DNA of 64,000 bases from Streptomyces rishiriensis. GTDB taxonomy: Bacteria; Actinomycetota; Actinomycetes; Streptomycetales; Streptomycetaceae. The notes beneath the pieces are model-generated. The model saw only the letters and a program-made list of their open reading frames with translations, ran no database searches and was not told where the DNA came from. Below, piece by piece: positions 7,129 through 16,600 of this stretch (the stretch's first letter is position 1; each line of letters starts with the position of its first letter). Location of the stretch: the NCBI RefSeq assembly GCF_030815485.1, contig NZ_JAUSWV010000002.1, positions 3,100,001-3,164,000 on the forward strand, given 5' to 3'. The position numbers and the translations under genes are program-made.

Positions 7129-7188
7129 TTGCGCCCCATCCGACGCACGCCTATAGCAAGCAAATCGCACGAAAGGGCACCGCCGGTC

Positions 7189-8301
7189 ATGCGTAATTCC
7201 CTGGGTCCGCTGCTACGCCGCACGACAGTGGGCGTTCTCGCCCTCGCCGCCCTCTGGGCACCCGGCGGCGCCCGGGCTTCCGGCGCCCCGCCCGCCGCGG
7301 AGGCACAGCGACTCGCCTTCACACAGCGCTTCCACGCGACACAGCACGGCGGGATCGTCCGCGCGGCCAACGCCGCCATCAGCTGCCGCACCACGACCAC
7401 GCCCACGGGCAGGGCGGCGCCCGCCTGTCCCGCCGTGCGCCGGGGCGGACGCGCCGTCAACAACGACTTCGACATGTTCTACGTCGACGTCGACCGCGAC
7501 CCGAACACCTACAACTCCTCCCGCGCCGAGGTCCGGCTGCCACAGGGCGCGCGGGTGTCGTACGCGCGGCTGTACTGGGGTGGCAATCTGCGCGTCGGCG
7601 AGCAGAAGCCGCCGAAGGACAACGGACGGGTGCTGATCGCCGAGCCCGGCGGGGAGTACAAGGCGGTCCTCGCGGACACGGTCGTCGGCCACCAGGTGGC
7701 CCAGGGCGCCGACGCCTTCCAGGCCTCCGCGGACGTCACCGGACTGGTGCGCGCGAGCGGCCAGGGCCTGTACACGGTCGCCCAGATCAACGTGGCCATG
7801 GGCCGTTCGGGGGCCGGCGCGTGGGGCGGCTGGACGCTGGTCGTGGCCTACGAGAACCCGGCGGAGCCGCTGCGAGACCTGTCCGTCTGGGACGGCTTCG
7901 ACACCCTCGGCTCCCCCGCCGGCCAGGAGATCCGGCTGCGCGGGCTCGCCGTTCCGCGGGGCGCGGGCGGCCGGGTCGGGCTCGTCGCGTACGACGGCGA
8001 CCGCGGCCGAACGGGTGATTCGCTCATGCTCTCGACCGGTGACCGGACGGCCACCGCGCTCACGGACGCGGTCAACCCATCCGACGATGTGTTGAACTCC
8101 ACGATCAGCGAGCCGGGGGAGGCTCCGGCGGCGCGTGTACCGGCGTACGTCAACACCCTCGGCTACGACTCCGATGTGTTCGATCTGAGCGGCGGTTTGC
8201 GGCGCGGCGGTGACCAGCTGGCCGTCCGGCTCGTTTCCCACCGGGACGCGGCGTGGGCCGGGGCGCTCTTCGTCGCCGTCGACACACGGAAGAAGCATTA
8301 G
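7189..8301 (+). CDS. Secreted protein, DUF3344-like, first gene of polysaccharide operon
   Basis: A 370-residue exported protein. ATG 7189 was chosen over an upstream in-frame start because a signal peptide (MRNSLGPLLRRTTVG to ARA-SGA) begins there, with GAAAGGG shortly upstream. Mature motifs such as NNDFDMFYVDVDRD, TYNSSRAEV and ARLYWGGNLR resemble the extracellular domain I know as DUF3344, where a beta-rich fold is predicted. It contains no catalytic motif I can name. Lying ahead of the polymer-assembly genes in the same direction, it may be a surface partner of the polymer. The gap to the next gene is 49 bases. Confidence 0.75.
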   Translation: MRNSLGPLLRRTTVGVLALAALWAPGGARASGAPPAAEAQRLAFTQRFHATQHGGIVRAANAAISCRTTTTPTGRAAPACPAVRRGGRAVNNDFDMFYVDVDRDPNTYNSSRAEVRLPQGARVSYARLYWGGNLRVGEQKPPKDNGRVLIAEPGGEYKAVLADTVVGHQVAQGADAFQASADVTGLVRASGQGLYTVAQINVAMGRSGAGAWGGWTLVVAYENPAEPLRDLSVWDGFDTLGSPAGQEIRLRGLAVPRGAGGRVGLVAYDGDRGRTGDSLMLSTGDRTATALTDAVNPSDDVLNSTISEPGEAPAARVPAYVNTLGYDSDVFDLSGGLRRGGDQLAVRLVSHRDAAWAGALFVAVDTRKKH

Positions 8302-8350
8302 GCGCGTTCCCGCCCGTCCCGAGCGTCACCGTGAGCGAGGAAACCGCGCC

Positions 8351-9523
8351 ATGCACCAGCCAGAACCCGATGGAACCCGGGTCCTGCATCTCACCCAGCC
8401 CGTGGACGGCGGGGTCGCCCGGGTCGTGACGGACCTGACGCGGGCCCAGCTCGCGGCCGGCCTGCACGTCACCGTGGCCTGCCCGGCCGGCCGGCTCGCC
8501 GAGGGCCTGCGCTCCCTGGGCGCGGACGTGCGGCACTGGGCGGCGACCCGGTCGCCGGGGCCCTCGCTCCCCGGCGAGGTACGACGGCTCGTACGCCTGA
8601 TCGGTGAGGTACGCCCCGACCTGGTGCACGCGCACAGCGCGAAGGCCGGTCTCGCCGGGCGGCTCGCGGTGCGGGGACGGATCCCGACCGTGTTCCAGCC
8701 GCACGCCTGGTCCTTCGAGGCGGTCGGCGGGACCACCGCGGCCCTGGCGCTCAGATGGGAGCGGTTCGGCGCCCGTTGGACGGACCGGCTGGTGTGCGTG
8801 AGCGAGGCCGAGCGCACCACCGGACTGCGCGCCCGCATCGGCGGGCGAGTCAGCGTCGTCCCCAACGGCATCGATCCCGAGCGCTTCCACCCGGCCTCCG
8901 TCGACACCGTACGGGCCTCCCTCCTGCCCGAACTCGACCCGTCCGCACCCCTGGTGGTGTGCGTCGGGCGACTGTGCCGGCAGAAGGGGCAGGACGTACT
9001 GCTGACGGCGTGGACGGACATCGCGCGCCAGGTGCCCGGCGCCCGGCTGGTCCTGGTCGGCGACGGCCCGGACGGGGAGCGGCTCCGGTCCCGCGCGCCG
9101 GAGTCGGTGCTGTTCGCCGGGGCCGTCGCCGACGCCGTTCCCTGGTACCAGGCCGCCGACCTGGTCGTGCTGCCCTCGCGCTGGGAGGGCATGGCGCTCG
9201 CGCCGCTGGAGGCCCTGGCCTGCGGGCGGCCCGTCGTGGTGACCGACGTGGACGGCGCCCGGGAGAGCCTGCCTGGACCCCTCGCGCCCCGCTGTCTGGT
9301 GCCCGCCGAGAACCCCGCGGCGCTGGCCGCTGCCGTCGCCGGACTGCTGCTCGACCCGCTGCTGCGCGAGTCGCTCGGCCATCAGGGACGCCGTCACGTC
9401 CTGACCACGCACGACGTGCGGTACACGGCGGGGGCGGTCGCGGGCGTCTACCGCGAACTGCTCACGACCACACAAGGGGCGCGCGTCGCGCCCACCGAGC
9501 GCAGGGAGTCCATCCACTCGTGA
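8351..9523 (+). CDS. GT4-family glycosyltransferase
   Basis: A 390-residue retaining glycosyltransferase with the GT-B fold. The N-terminal domain starts with VLHLTQPVDGGVARVV (glycine-rich acceptor loop) and has HAHSAKAG. The C-terminal nucleotide-sugar domain has VVPNGID, VGRLCRQKGQD and the EX7E-type patch EGMALAPLEALACGRP. It should add a sugar from a nucleotide donor to the lipid-linked repeat unit on the cytosolic face. ATG 8351 is preceded by GAGG. It overlaps the priming transferase by 4 bases. Confidence 0.9.
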   Translation: MHQPEPDGTRVLHLTQPVDGGVARVVTDLTRAQLAAGLHVTVACPAGRLAEGLRSLGADVRHWAATRSPGPSLPGEVRRLVRLIGEVRPDLVHAHSAKAGLAGRLAVRGRIPTVFQPHAWSFEAVGGTTAALALRWERFGARWTDRLVCVSEAERTTGLRARIGGRVSVVPNGIDPERFHPASVDTVRASLLPELDPSAPLVVCVGRLCRQKGQDVLLTAWTDIARQVPGARLVLVGDGPDGERLRSRAPESVLFAGAVADAVPWYQAADLVVLPSRWEGMALAPLEALACGRPVVVTDVDGARESLPGPLAPRCLVPAENPAALAAAVAGLLLDPLLRESLGHQGRRHVLTTHDVRYTAGAVAGVYRELLTTTQGARVAPTERRESIHS

Positions 9524-10935
9524 CTGCGGAAAGCACCGTCCCCTCTCCCGGCGCGCAGCCCGGGTACTCGCCCGTCTCGGTCATTCCGCGCCGGGAGAGC
9601 GGAGCGGGATTCCGGTTCCCCACCCGGCGGCCCCCGGCGCGGCCCACGTCGCCGCTGCCGCTGCTGATCACCGACGGCCTCGCCACCTTCGTGGGCGCGC
9701 TGGCACTGACCGGGGCGCAGCGCCGCCCGCTGCTGGTGGCCCTGCTGGTGGCGGCGACGATAACGCTGCGCCCGCAGCGATCGCGTCCGGTGGTGGGGGT
9801 GCTGGACGAACTGCCCACCGTCTGCGGCCGGATCGCGGTGGCCTGGCTGGCGCTGGGCACGCTCGTCGCGGCGTGGAACCCGTCCCACGCGCTGTCGGTC
9901 CGCACGCTGCTCCTCGGGTTCGCGGCGCAGGCGGCGGCCGGTTGCGCGGGCCGCGCGGTGGTGCACCTGCGCCGGCGCCGGGCGCTGCTGCGCCGCCCGC
10001 ACGCCGCGCTCGTCATCGGTCCCGCCGCGACCGCGCAGCGGGTGGCCGCCGCCGTGCTGCGGCATCCCCGGTCCGGGATCCAGCCGGTGGGGATCGTGGC
10101 CGAGCGGCCGGACGGCGCCGACGGGCTGCCCGTGCTGACCTCCGGTCAGGAGGTGCAGCGGGCTCTCATCCAGAACGGCGTGCGGGACGTCCTGTGCGTC
10201 CACCCCGCCGTGCGCACCGTGCAGGGCCCGCTGCTGCGGGCGCTCACCGAGTCGGGCTGCACGGTGTGGGAGGTCGACGCCGACTCCCCCTCGTACGCGA
10301 GCCGCGAGCAGCTCGCCGGGTTCTCCTGCCGGCGTCTCGACATGGGCGCCCGGCGCCGGGGCAGCCTCGGCAAGCGGCTGCTGGACATCGCGGTCTCCGG
10401 GGCCCTGCTCCTGCTGATCAGCCCGTTGCTGCTGGTGTGCGCGACGGTGCTGCGGCTGACCGACGGGCCGGGGGTGGTCTTCCGGCAGGAGCGCATCGGC
10501 AAGGACGGCCGGCCCTTCACGCTGCTGAAGTTCCGCACCCACCGGCCGGTCGACGAGCACGAGGCCGCGACCCGGTGGAGCGTGGCCGGCGAGCGGGAGA
10601 TGAGCCGCTTCTGCCGCTTCCTGCGCCAGACCTCGCTGGACGAGCTGCTCCAGCTGTGGAACGTCCTGTGCGGTGACATGAGCCTGGTCGGCCCTCGACC
10701 CGAACGCCCTTATTTCGTCGGCCAGTTCAGCCAGACCTATCCCGGCTACGCGGCCCGCCACCGGATGCAGACCGGCATCACCGGTCTCGCCCAGGTCCAG
10801 GGGCTGCGCGGGGACACCTCGATCGAGGACCGGGCCCGCTTCGACAACGCCTACATCGACAACTGGTCGCTGTGGCAGGACGTCTGCATCCTGCTGCGCA
10901 CCGCGGCCGCCCTCGTGCGACCGACCGGGAGCTAA
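9520..10935 (+). CDS. Priming sugar-phosphate transferase (WbaP/CpsE type)
   Basis: A 471-residue polyprenyl-phosphate glycosyl-1-phosphate transferase. GTG 9520 overlaps the previous stop (GTGA). The N-terminal half has hydrophobic segments and a CoA-binding-like domain (VIGPAATAQRVAAAV). A membrane helix (DIAVSGALLLLISPLLLVC) precedes the catalytic domain, which carries GPGVVFRQERIGKDG, LLKFRT, TSLDELLQLWNV and GDMSLVGPRPE. It attaches the first sugar phosphate to undecaprenyl phosphate and so starts each repeat unit. Its presence argues for a lipid-linked, Wzx/Wzy-type route. Confidence 0.93.
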   Translation: MTAESTVPSPGAQPGYSPVSVIPRRESGAGFRFPTRRPPARPTSPLPLLITDGLATFVGALALTGAQRRPLLVALLVAATITLRPQRSRPVVGVLDELPTVCGRIAVAWLALGTLVAAWNPSHALSVRTLLLGFAAQAAAGCAGRAVVHLRRRRALLRRPHAALVIGPAATAQRVAAAVLRHPRSGIQPVGIVAERPDGADGLPVLTSGQEVQRALIQNGVRDVLCVHPAVRTVQGPLLRALTESGCTVWEVDADSPSYASREQLAGFSCRRLDMGARRRGSLGKRLLDIAVSGALLLLISPLLLVCATVLRLTDGPGVVFRQERIGKDGRPFTLLKFRTHRPVDEHEAATRWSVAGEREMSRFCRFLRQTSLDELLQLWNVLCGDMSLVGPRPERPYFVGQFSQTYPGYAARHRMQTGITGLAQVQGLRGDTSIEDRARFDNAYIDNWSLWQDVCILLRTAAALVRPTGS

Positions 10936-10941
10936 CCACCC

Positions 10942-12252
10942 ATGACCCTCGCCCTGACCCTGCCCCGCGCCCGGACGCTGTCACCGGTCCTGCCCGTGGT
11001 CGCCGTGGTCGCCCTGCTCGGCCTGCCGCTCGGCCCCGGCGGCGAGGGCGGCGCCGGACCGGCCGACGCGCTGTCCGCGCTGGTCGTGCTGTTCTGCGCG
11101 GTCCGGCTGCTGCGGCAGCGGCAGCGCCCGCTGTCCCGTACGGCCGCCCTGGTCCTCGGACTGCCGGTGGTCGGGCTCGCGCTCGCCGCGATGGGCGCGT
11201 CCTCGCCGGGGGCGGGACTCTCCGGTCTGGGCCGCTACCTCCAGATCTTCGTGCTCGTCCCGGCGGCCGTCGTCCTCCTGGTCCGCGACCGGTCCGACTT
11301 CCGGGTGCTGGCCTGGTCGTTCGTCGGGCTCGCGGGGTGGCAGGGAGCGGTCGGCGTCCACCAGTTCGTCACCGGGAGCGGCGCCTCCTACCAGGGCGAG
11401 AACATCCGGGCGGTCGGCACCTTCGGGCCGCAGGACGTGATGGGCATGGCGACCGTCGTGGCGTTCGGCCTGATCTGTGCCGTCGGGCTGGCGCTCGGCC
11501 GGACGCCGGTACGGCAGCGGGCGATCGCCGCCTGCTCGGCGCTCGCCCTGCTGGTGCCGCTGGCGCTCTCCTTCAGCCGGGGCGCGTGGATCGCGACCGC
11601 GCTGACCTGCGCGGTCCAGCTGGCCCTCGCCGGGCCGCGGCGGGCGCTGAAGGTGGGCGCGGTGGCGGCCGCGGCCGGGGTGATCCTGGTGGGCGGCTTC
11701 GGGGTCGGCTCGGCGATGCTCCAGGAGCGCGTCAACAGCATCACGCAGGTCAGGGACGCGCCCGACCAGTCGGTCACCGACCGGTACACGATGTGGGCGG
11801 CGGCGGTCGGCATGTGGCGCGACCAGCCGCTGACCGGCGTCGGGTTGAAGGGCTTCCCCGAGCACCGCGACGGCCACGCCTCCCTCGCGCTGTCCTCCGG
11901 CAGCGACACCGACGGGGCGGGCGGCGGCTTCGTCAAGCAGCCGCTGCTCTCCCCGCACAACATGTACCTGCTGATCCTCAGCGAGCAGGGCCTGATCGGG
12001 CTGCTCGCCCTCGCGGGCGGCTGGCTGGCGATGCTGGCGTGCGGGCTGCGCGGATGGTTCCGGATCCGGCGCTCCGGCCCCGGACTCGACTGTGCGCTCG
12101 TCGCCTGCGGTCTGCTGGTCTGGCAGCTCGTGGACTTCACGTACGCCGACATCGGCGGCCCGTCGACCGTGCTGACGGCCGTCGTCTTCGGGGCCGTGGC
12201 CTGGTGGGCGCTGGTCGGCGGCGGCGCCCGCGAGGAGGCGCTCGCCCGATGA
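10942..12252 (+). CDS. O-antigen ligase / Wzy-type polymerase family membrane protein
   Basis: A 436-residue multi-pass protein with about ten hydrophobic segments. The large extracytoplasmic loop after the middle helices contains RYTMWAAAVGMWRDQPLTGV and SPHNMYLLILSEQGLIG, the hallmarks of the Wzy_C / O-antigen ligase domain. It would polymerise the flipped repeat units or ligate the finished chain. It sits between the priming transferase and the flippase; the ATGA overlap with the next gene implies coupling. Confidence 0.88.
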   Translation: MTLALTLPRARTLSPVLPVVAVVALLGLPLGPGGEGGAGPADALSALVVLFCAVRLLRQRQRPLSRTAALVLGLPVVGLALAAMGASSPGAGLSGLGRYLQIFVLVPAAVVLLVRDRSDFRVLAWSFVGLAGWQGAVGVHQFVTGSGASYQGENIRAVGTFGPQDVMGMATVVAFGLICAVGLALGRTPVRQRAIAACSALALLVPLALSFSRGAWIATALTCAVQLALAGPRRALKVGAVAAAAGVILVGGFGVGSAMLQERVNSITQVRDAPDQSVTDRYTMWAAAVGMWRDQPLTGVGLKGFPEHRDGHASLALSSGSDTDGAGGGFVKQPLLSPHNMYLLILSEQGLIGLLALAGGWLAMLACGLRGWFRIRRSGPGLDCALVACGLLVWQLVDFTYADIGGPSTVLTAVVFGAVAWWALVGGGAREEALAR

Positions 12253-14069
12253 CGGTCACGCCTCCCCGGACGCCTCGTACGGACGGTCCCGCTTCCGTGC
12301 CCCCGGCACGGTCCGCCGCCCGGTCCGGGGAGACCGCCGACGGGACCGACGAGATCGACGGGACCGCCGGGGCCGACGCGACTGCGGTGATCGACGGGAC
12401 CGCCGGGGCCGACGGAGTGGACGCGGCTGCCGGGCTCGGCGCCGCGTCAGCGGCCGGCCGGAACGCGGAGGAAGGCGGCGGCGAGAAGGGCGGGGACGGC
12501 GAACTTCCCCCGGCCTCCGGTCGGTTCCTCGCCAGGGCCACGCTCGTCACCGCCGTCCTCTCCGTCGCCGGGGCCCTGCTCGGGCTGGTGCGGGACCAGG
12601 CGCTGGCCAGGCTGTTCGGGGCGGGCAGCGACACCGACGCCTTCCTCGTGGCGTGGACCGTGCCCGAGTTCGCGGCCACCCTGCTCATCGAGGACGGACT
12701 CGCCTTCGCCCTGATCCCGGCGTTCAGCATGGCGCTGGCCCGCCGCTCCCAGGGCGCCCCCGGCGACCCCGTCCGCGCGCTGGTCGCCGGGACGCTGCCC
12801 CGTCTGTCGCTGGCGTTCGTCGCGGTCGGCGCCCTGTTCATCGGCCTGGCACCGCAGCTGGTCGAGATCCTCGCGCCGGGCCTGCCCGACCCCGCGCTCG
12901 CCGTCGACTGCACCCGGCTCACCGCCACCTGCGCGGTGAGCTTCGGGCTCGCCGGGTACTGCAGCGCCGCCCTGCGCGCGCACCGGCGGTACGGGGCGCC
13001 CGCGGCGATCTACGTCGCCTACAACGTCGGCATCATCACCGGGATGTTCGTGCTCGGCGGGCGCTGGGGGGTCCGCTCGGCGGCCGCCGGGGTCGCGGTC
13101 GGCGGGCTGCTGATGGTCCTCGTGCAACTGCCCTCCCTGCTCGGCCAGCTGAGGAAGCGCGGAGTGGCGGAGGAGGCCTCCGCGCAGGAGGAGCCGCGGC
13201 CCCTGGACACCCTGCTCCTCACGACCGTGCTCCTGTTCGCGCTGTGCCGGCAGTCCCAGGTCCTCATCGAGCGCTTCCTCGCCTCCCAGCTGCCGGCCGG
13301 GGCGATCTCGCATCTGAACTACGCGCAGAAGGTCGCGCAGATGCCGATGATCCTCTCGGTGATGGTGTGCACGGTCACCTTCCCGGTGGTCGCGCGGGCG
13401 CTGGCCGAGGGCGACACCGAGCGGGCCCGCACCCGGGTGGAGCGGGACCTGGCGCTGGCCGCGTGCGTCGTCCTGCTGGGTACGGCCGCCGTGCTGGCCT
13501 GTTCGCCGCAGATCATCGAAGTGCTCTTCCAGCGGGGCGCGTTCACCGCGAAGGACACGGCGGTGACGGCCGGCGTGATGCGGGTGTACGCGCTCGGGCT
13601 GCTCGGCCAGACCCTGGTGGGTGTGCTGGTCCGCTCGTACTTCTCGGCGGGCCGCGGCTCCTGGTACCCGGTCGGCGCGATGGCCTCCGGGATCGTGGTG
13701 ACCTCCTGGATCGGCGCGCTGAGCGTCAATTCCTTCGGTGTGTACGGGATCGCCGCCGCCAACGCGATCGGCATCACCGTCACCGCCCTCGTCCTGCTGG
13801 CCGGGATGGGGCCGCGCAGCGTTCCGGTCGGCGTCCGCAGCGTGCTGCGCGAGCTGAGCCGGCCGGTGCGGGCCGCCCTGGTGGCCACCCTGGCGGGGTC
13901 CTTCGCCGCCGGCCGGTTCGCCGACCCGCTGGCCGGACTGGCCGCCGGGGGGTTCACCGTGACCGTCGTCTTCCTGCTGCTCGGCCGTGCCCTGGGATCC
14001 CAGGGCATCGTCTCCGCTCTCCGTCCCGTACGTTCCGCGACCCGAAGGTTCTCCCATGTCCGCTCCTGA
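12249..14069 (+). CDS. MurJ/MviN-type lipid-linked oligosaccharide flippase
   Basis: A 606-residue MOP-superfamily transporter with about 14 hydrophobic segments starting near residue 95 (FLARATLVTAVLSVAGALLG). Conserved MviN stretches include RDQALARLFGAGSDTDAF, AFALIPAFS, ISHLNYAQKVAQMP and EVLFQRGAFT. Given its operon place it should flip the lipid-linked repeat unit rather than lipid II. Unusual: an acidic low-complexity N-terminal tail of about 90 residues holds two near-copies of the IDGTAGADG motif; it may be cytosolic and disordered. Confidence 0.9.
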   Translation: MTVTPPRTPRTDGPASVPPARSAARSGETADGTDEIDGTAGADATAVIDGTAGADGVDAAAGLGAASAAGRNAEEGGGEKGGDGELPPASGRFLARATLVTAVLSVAGALLGLVRDQALARLFGAGSDTDAFLVAWTVPEFAATLLIEDGLAFALIPAFSMALARRSQGAPGDPVRALVAGTLPRLSLAFVAVGALFIGLAPQLVEILAPGLPDPALAVDCTRLTATCAVSFGLAGYCSAALRAHRRYGAPAAIYVAYNVGIITGMFVLGGRWGVRSAAAGVAVGGLLMVLVQLPSLLGQLRKRGVAEEASAQEEPRPLDTLLLTTVLLFALCRQSQVLIERFLASQLPAGAISHLNYAQKVAQMPMILSVMVCTVTFPVVARALAEGDTERARTRVERDLALAACVVLLGTAAVLACSPQIIEVLFQRGAFTAKDTAVTAGVMRVYALGLLGQTLVGVLVRSYFSAGRGSWYPVGAMASGIVVTSWIGALSVNSFGVYGIAAANAIGITVTALVLLAGMGPRSVPVGVRSVLRELSRPVRAALVATLAGSFAAGRFADPLAGLAAGGFTVTVVFLLLGRALGSQGIVSALRPVRSATRRFSHVRS

Positions 14070-14796
14070 CAACAGCAGACGCACTCCCGTCCCGTGGGTG
14101 GCGATGTACCACTCCGTGGGGGACTGCTCCGAGGATCCGTACCGCATCACCGTCACCCCCGAAAGGCTGGAGAAGCAGCTGATGTGGCTGCGCCGGCGCG
14201 GGCTGCGCGGCGTCTCCATGGCGAAGCTGCTCGCCGCCCGCGCCCGGGGCGAGGGCCGCAACCTGGTCGGCCTCACCTTCGACGACGGTTACGCCGACTT
14301 CCTCACCGAGGCGCTGCCCGTGCTGCGCCGCCACCGCTGCACGGCCACCCTGTTCGTGCTGCCCGGCCGGCTCGGCGGCGAGAACGCCTGGGACCCGCTG
14401 GGCCCGCGCAAGCCGCTGCTGAGCGCCGACGGCATCTGCCGGGCGGCCTACGAGGGCGTCGAGATCGGCTCGCACGGCCTCACCCACGTCGACCTGACCA
14501 AGGCCGACGACCTCACCCTCAAGAAGGAGACGGTCGAGAGCCGCGCGGCCCTCGTCGCGCTGCTCGGCACCGAGGTCGACGGCTTCTGCTACCCGTACGG
14601 GACGATCGACCGGCGTGCCATGGACGCCGTGCGCGAGGCCGGTTACACCTACGCCTGCGCGATCGACCCCGGCGCGCTGAACGGCCTCCACGCACTTCCC
14701 CGCCTGCACATCGGGCAGAGCGACAACTTCCTCCGGATGCACCTGAAGTACCGGTTGCACCGGCTGCGCCGGCGGCCCGTCGAGGGGCTGCGGTGA
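14056..14796 (+). CDS. Polysaccharide deacetylase (NodB/CE4)
   Basis: A 246-residue NodB-homology protein. Asp76-Asp77 of TFDDGYADF and His140/His144 of EIGSHGLTH form the expected base and metal triad, and CYPYGTIDRRA is motif 3. No signal peptide is present, so it may act on the lipid-linked precursor inside the cell or be exported some other way. The ATG at 14056 lies inside the end of the flippase gene (14-base overlap). Deacetylation would expose amino groups and make the polymer cationic. Confidence 0.9.
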   Translation: MSAPDNSRRTPVPWVAMYHSVGDCSEDPYRITVTPERLEKQLMWLRRRGLRGVSMAKLLAARARGEGRNLVGLTFDDGYADFLTEALPVLRRHRCTATLFVLPGRLGGENAWDPLGPRKPLLSADGICRAAYEGVEIGSHGLTHVDLTKADDLTLKKETVESRAALVALLGTEVDGFCYPYGTIDRRAMDAVREAGYTYACAIDPGALNGLHALPRLHIGQSDNFLRMHLKYRLHRLRRRPVEGLR

Positions 14797-15956
14797 AGGC
14801 GCTGCACATCATCACGGGGCTCGGTGTCGGCGGTGCCGAGCAGCAGCTGCGGTTGCTGCTGCGGCACCTGCCCGTCGAGTGCGAGGTGGTGACGCTGACG
14901 AACCCGGGGACGGTGGCGGACGGGCTGGCGAGCGACGGGGTCCGGGTCGTCCACCTCGGCATGGCCGGCAACCGCGACCTGGCCGCGCTGCCCCGCCTGG
15001 TCCGGATCATCCGCTCCGGCGGCTACGACCTCGTCCACACCCACCTCTACCGGGCCTGCGTCTACGGCCGGCTGGCCGCGCGGCTGGCCGGGGTCCGCGC
15101 GGTCGTCGCCACCGAGCACTCCCTGGGGGAATCGCAGATGGAGGGGCGCAGGCTGACCGCCGGGGTCCGTGCGCTCTACCTCGCCAGCGAGCGGCTGGGC
15201 CGCACCACGGTCGCCGTCTCCCCCACGGTCGCCGACCGCCTGCGCGGCTGGGGGGTGCCGGCCCCGCGGATCGAGGTCGTCCCCAACGGCATCGACCTGG
15301 CCCGCTTCCGGTTCGACCCGGACGCCCGCCGGCAGACCCGCCGCCGCCTCGGGCTGCCCGACCACGCCTATGTCGTCGGCGGCGTCGGACGGCTCACGGC
15401 GGGCAAGCGCTTCGACGTCCTCATCCACGCCCTCGCCCGGCTTCCCGCCGACCACTGGCTGCTGCTGGTCGGCGGCGGACCCGAGGAGAACGTGCTGCGC
15501 CGCACCGCGCACGAGGCGGGGGTCGCCGACCGGGTCCTGTTCACCGGCGAGCGCCCCTGTGTTCCCGACGGCACCCCCGGACCCGATCTGCCGTCCCTCA
15601 CCTGCGCCATGGACCTGTTCGTCTCCCCCTCCCCGGAGGAGACCTTCGGTCTGGCCGTCGTCGAGGCGCTGGCCTGCGGCCTGCCCGTGCTGTACGCCTC
15701 CTGCCCCGCGATCGAGCAGCTGCCCGCCCGGGCGACGGGCGCCCGCCGGGTGACCGGCGGCACCGAGGCGTTCGTCCGCGCGCTGGCCGAGGCACGCGCG
15801 CGGACGCCCGGCCCGCGCACCGCCGCCGAAGCCGCCCGCCACTACGACATCACCCGCAGCGCCGCCCAGCTCATGGACGTGTACGCGGCCACCGTTTCCG
15901 GACCGCCCCTGCTCTCCCCCGCCACCCCGACACCCCAGGGAGTCAGTTCCCCATGA
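14793..15956 (+). CDS. GT4-family glycosyltransferase
   Basis: A 387-residue GT-B glycosyltransferase, the second in the operon. It begins KALHIITGLGVGGAEQQL with the acceptor-side Gly loop; THLYRACVYGRLAARLAG, VVPNGIDLARF, GRLTAGKRFD and SPEETFGLAVVEALACGLP follow in the donor half. GTG 14793 overlaps the deacetylase stop. It likely adds a further sugar to the repeat unit. Confidence 0.9.
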   Translation: MKALHIITGLGVGGAEQQLRLLLRHLPVECEVVTLTNPGTVADGLASDGVRVVHLGMAGNRDLAALPRLVRIIRSGGYDLVHTHLYRACVYGRLAARLAGVRAVVATEHSLGESQMEGRRLTAGVRALYLASERLGRTTVAVSPTVADRLRGWGVPAPRIEVVPNGIDLARFRFDPDARRQTRRRLGLPDHAYVVGGVGRLTAGKRFDVLIHALARLPADHWLLLVGGGPEENVLRRTAHEAGVADRVLFTGERPCVPDGTPGPDLPSLTCAMDLFVSPSPEETFGLAVVEALACGLPVLYASCPAIEQLPARATGARRVTGGTEAFVRALAEARARTPGPRTAAEAARHYDITRSAAQLMDVYAATVSGPPLLSPATPTPQGVSSP

Positions 15957-16600
15957 CCGAGAACCCCCGCCGCCCCGCCGCCCTGCGCCGCGCCAAGGCA
16001 CTCCCGCCCTGGTCACTGCTCGCGCTCGGCGCCGTCGCCGGCGGACTGCTCGGCGGCACGTACGGCGCGCTCAAGCCGCCCACGTACACGGCCACCGCCT
16101 ATGTCGTCGCCGTTCCCACCGAGAAGTCCGACCCGGCGTCCGCGCTCGGCTTCGCCCAGGCCTACGGCCGGGTCGCCACGCAGCTGGCGGTGCTCGGGGA
16201 CGCGCAGGTGTGGGCCGGTGTGCCGGTGAAGACGCTTCAGCAGAACGTGCAGACGGCGACCTCGCCGGACGCCCCGATGGTCTCGATCACGGCGACCTCC
16301 CCCCGGGCCGACCTGGCCGCCGACATGGCCAACGCGGTCTCCCGCTCGCTGACCCAGCACGCCAAGAGTTCCAAGGCCGCCACCAACGTCGAGCTCCAGC
16401 AGTTCGCCCGCGCGGTCCGGCCGACCGGCCCCTCCTCGGTGTCCCCCACCGTGACAGGTCTGGTGGGGGCGAGCGCGGGCGGTCTGCTCGGCGGGCTGCT
16501 GCTGCTGGTACGGCCGAAGCGGGGTCGCGAGGAGGAGGCCGCGCGCCCCGCCGCCGTCCCCGGCCCGGCCTTCGCCGCCGACGCCCACGGAGCGCTGTGA
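15953..16600 (+). CDS. Wzz-like chain-length / polysaccharide co-polymerase protein
   Basis: A 215-residue membrane protein with two hydrophobic segments (about 21-40 and 165-187) bracketing an extracytoplasmic domain, the Wzz/YveK topology. Supporting segments are YTATAYVVAVPTEKSDPA after TM1 and RPTGPSSVSPTVTGLVGASA before TM2 (the Pro-rich TM2 boundary). It lacks the BY-kinase domain often fused or paired. It is expected to set polymer length together with the Wzy-type protein. The ATGA and GTGA overlaps tie it to both neighbours. Confidence 0.8.
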   Translation: MTENPRRPAALRRAKALPPWSLLALGAVAGGLLGGTYGALKPPTYTATAYVVAVPTEKSDPASALGFAQAYGRVATQLAVLGDAQVWAGVPVKTLQQNVQTATSPDAPMVSITATSPRADLAADMANAVSRSLTQHAKSSKAATNVELQQFARAVRPTGPSSVSPTVTGLVGASAGGLLGGLLLLVRPKRGREEEAARPAAVPGPAFAADAHGAL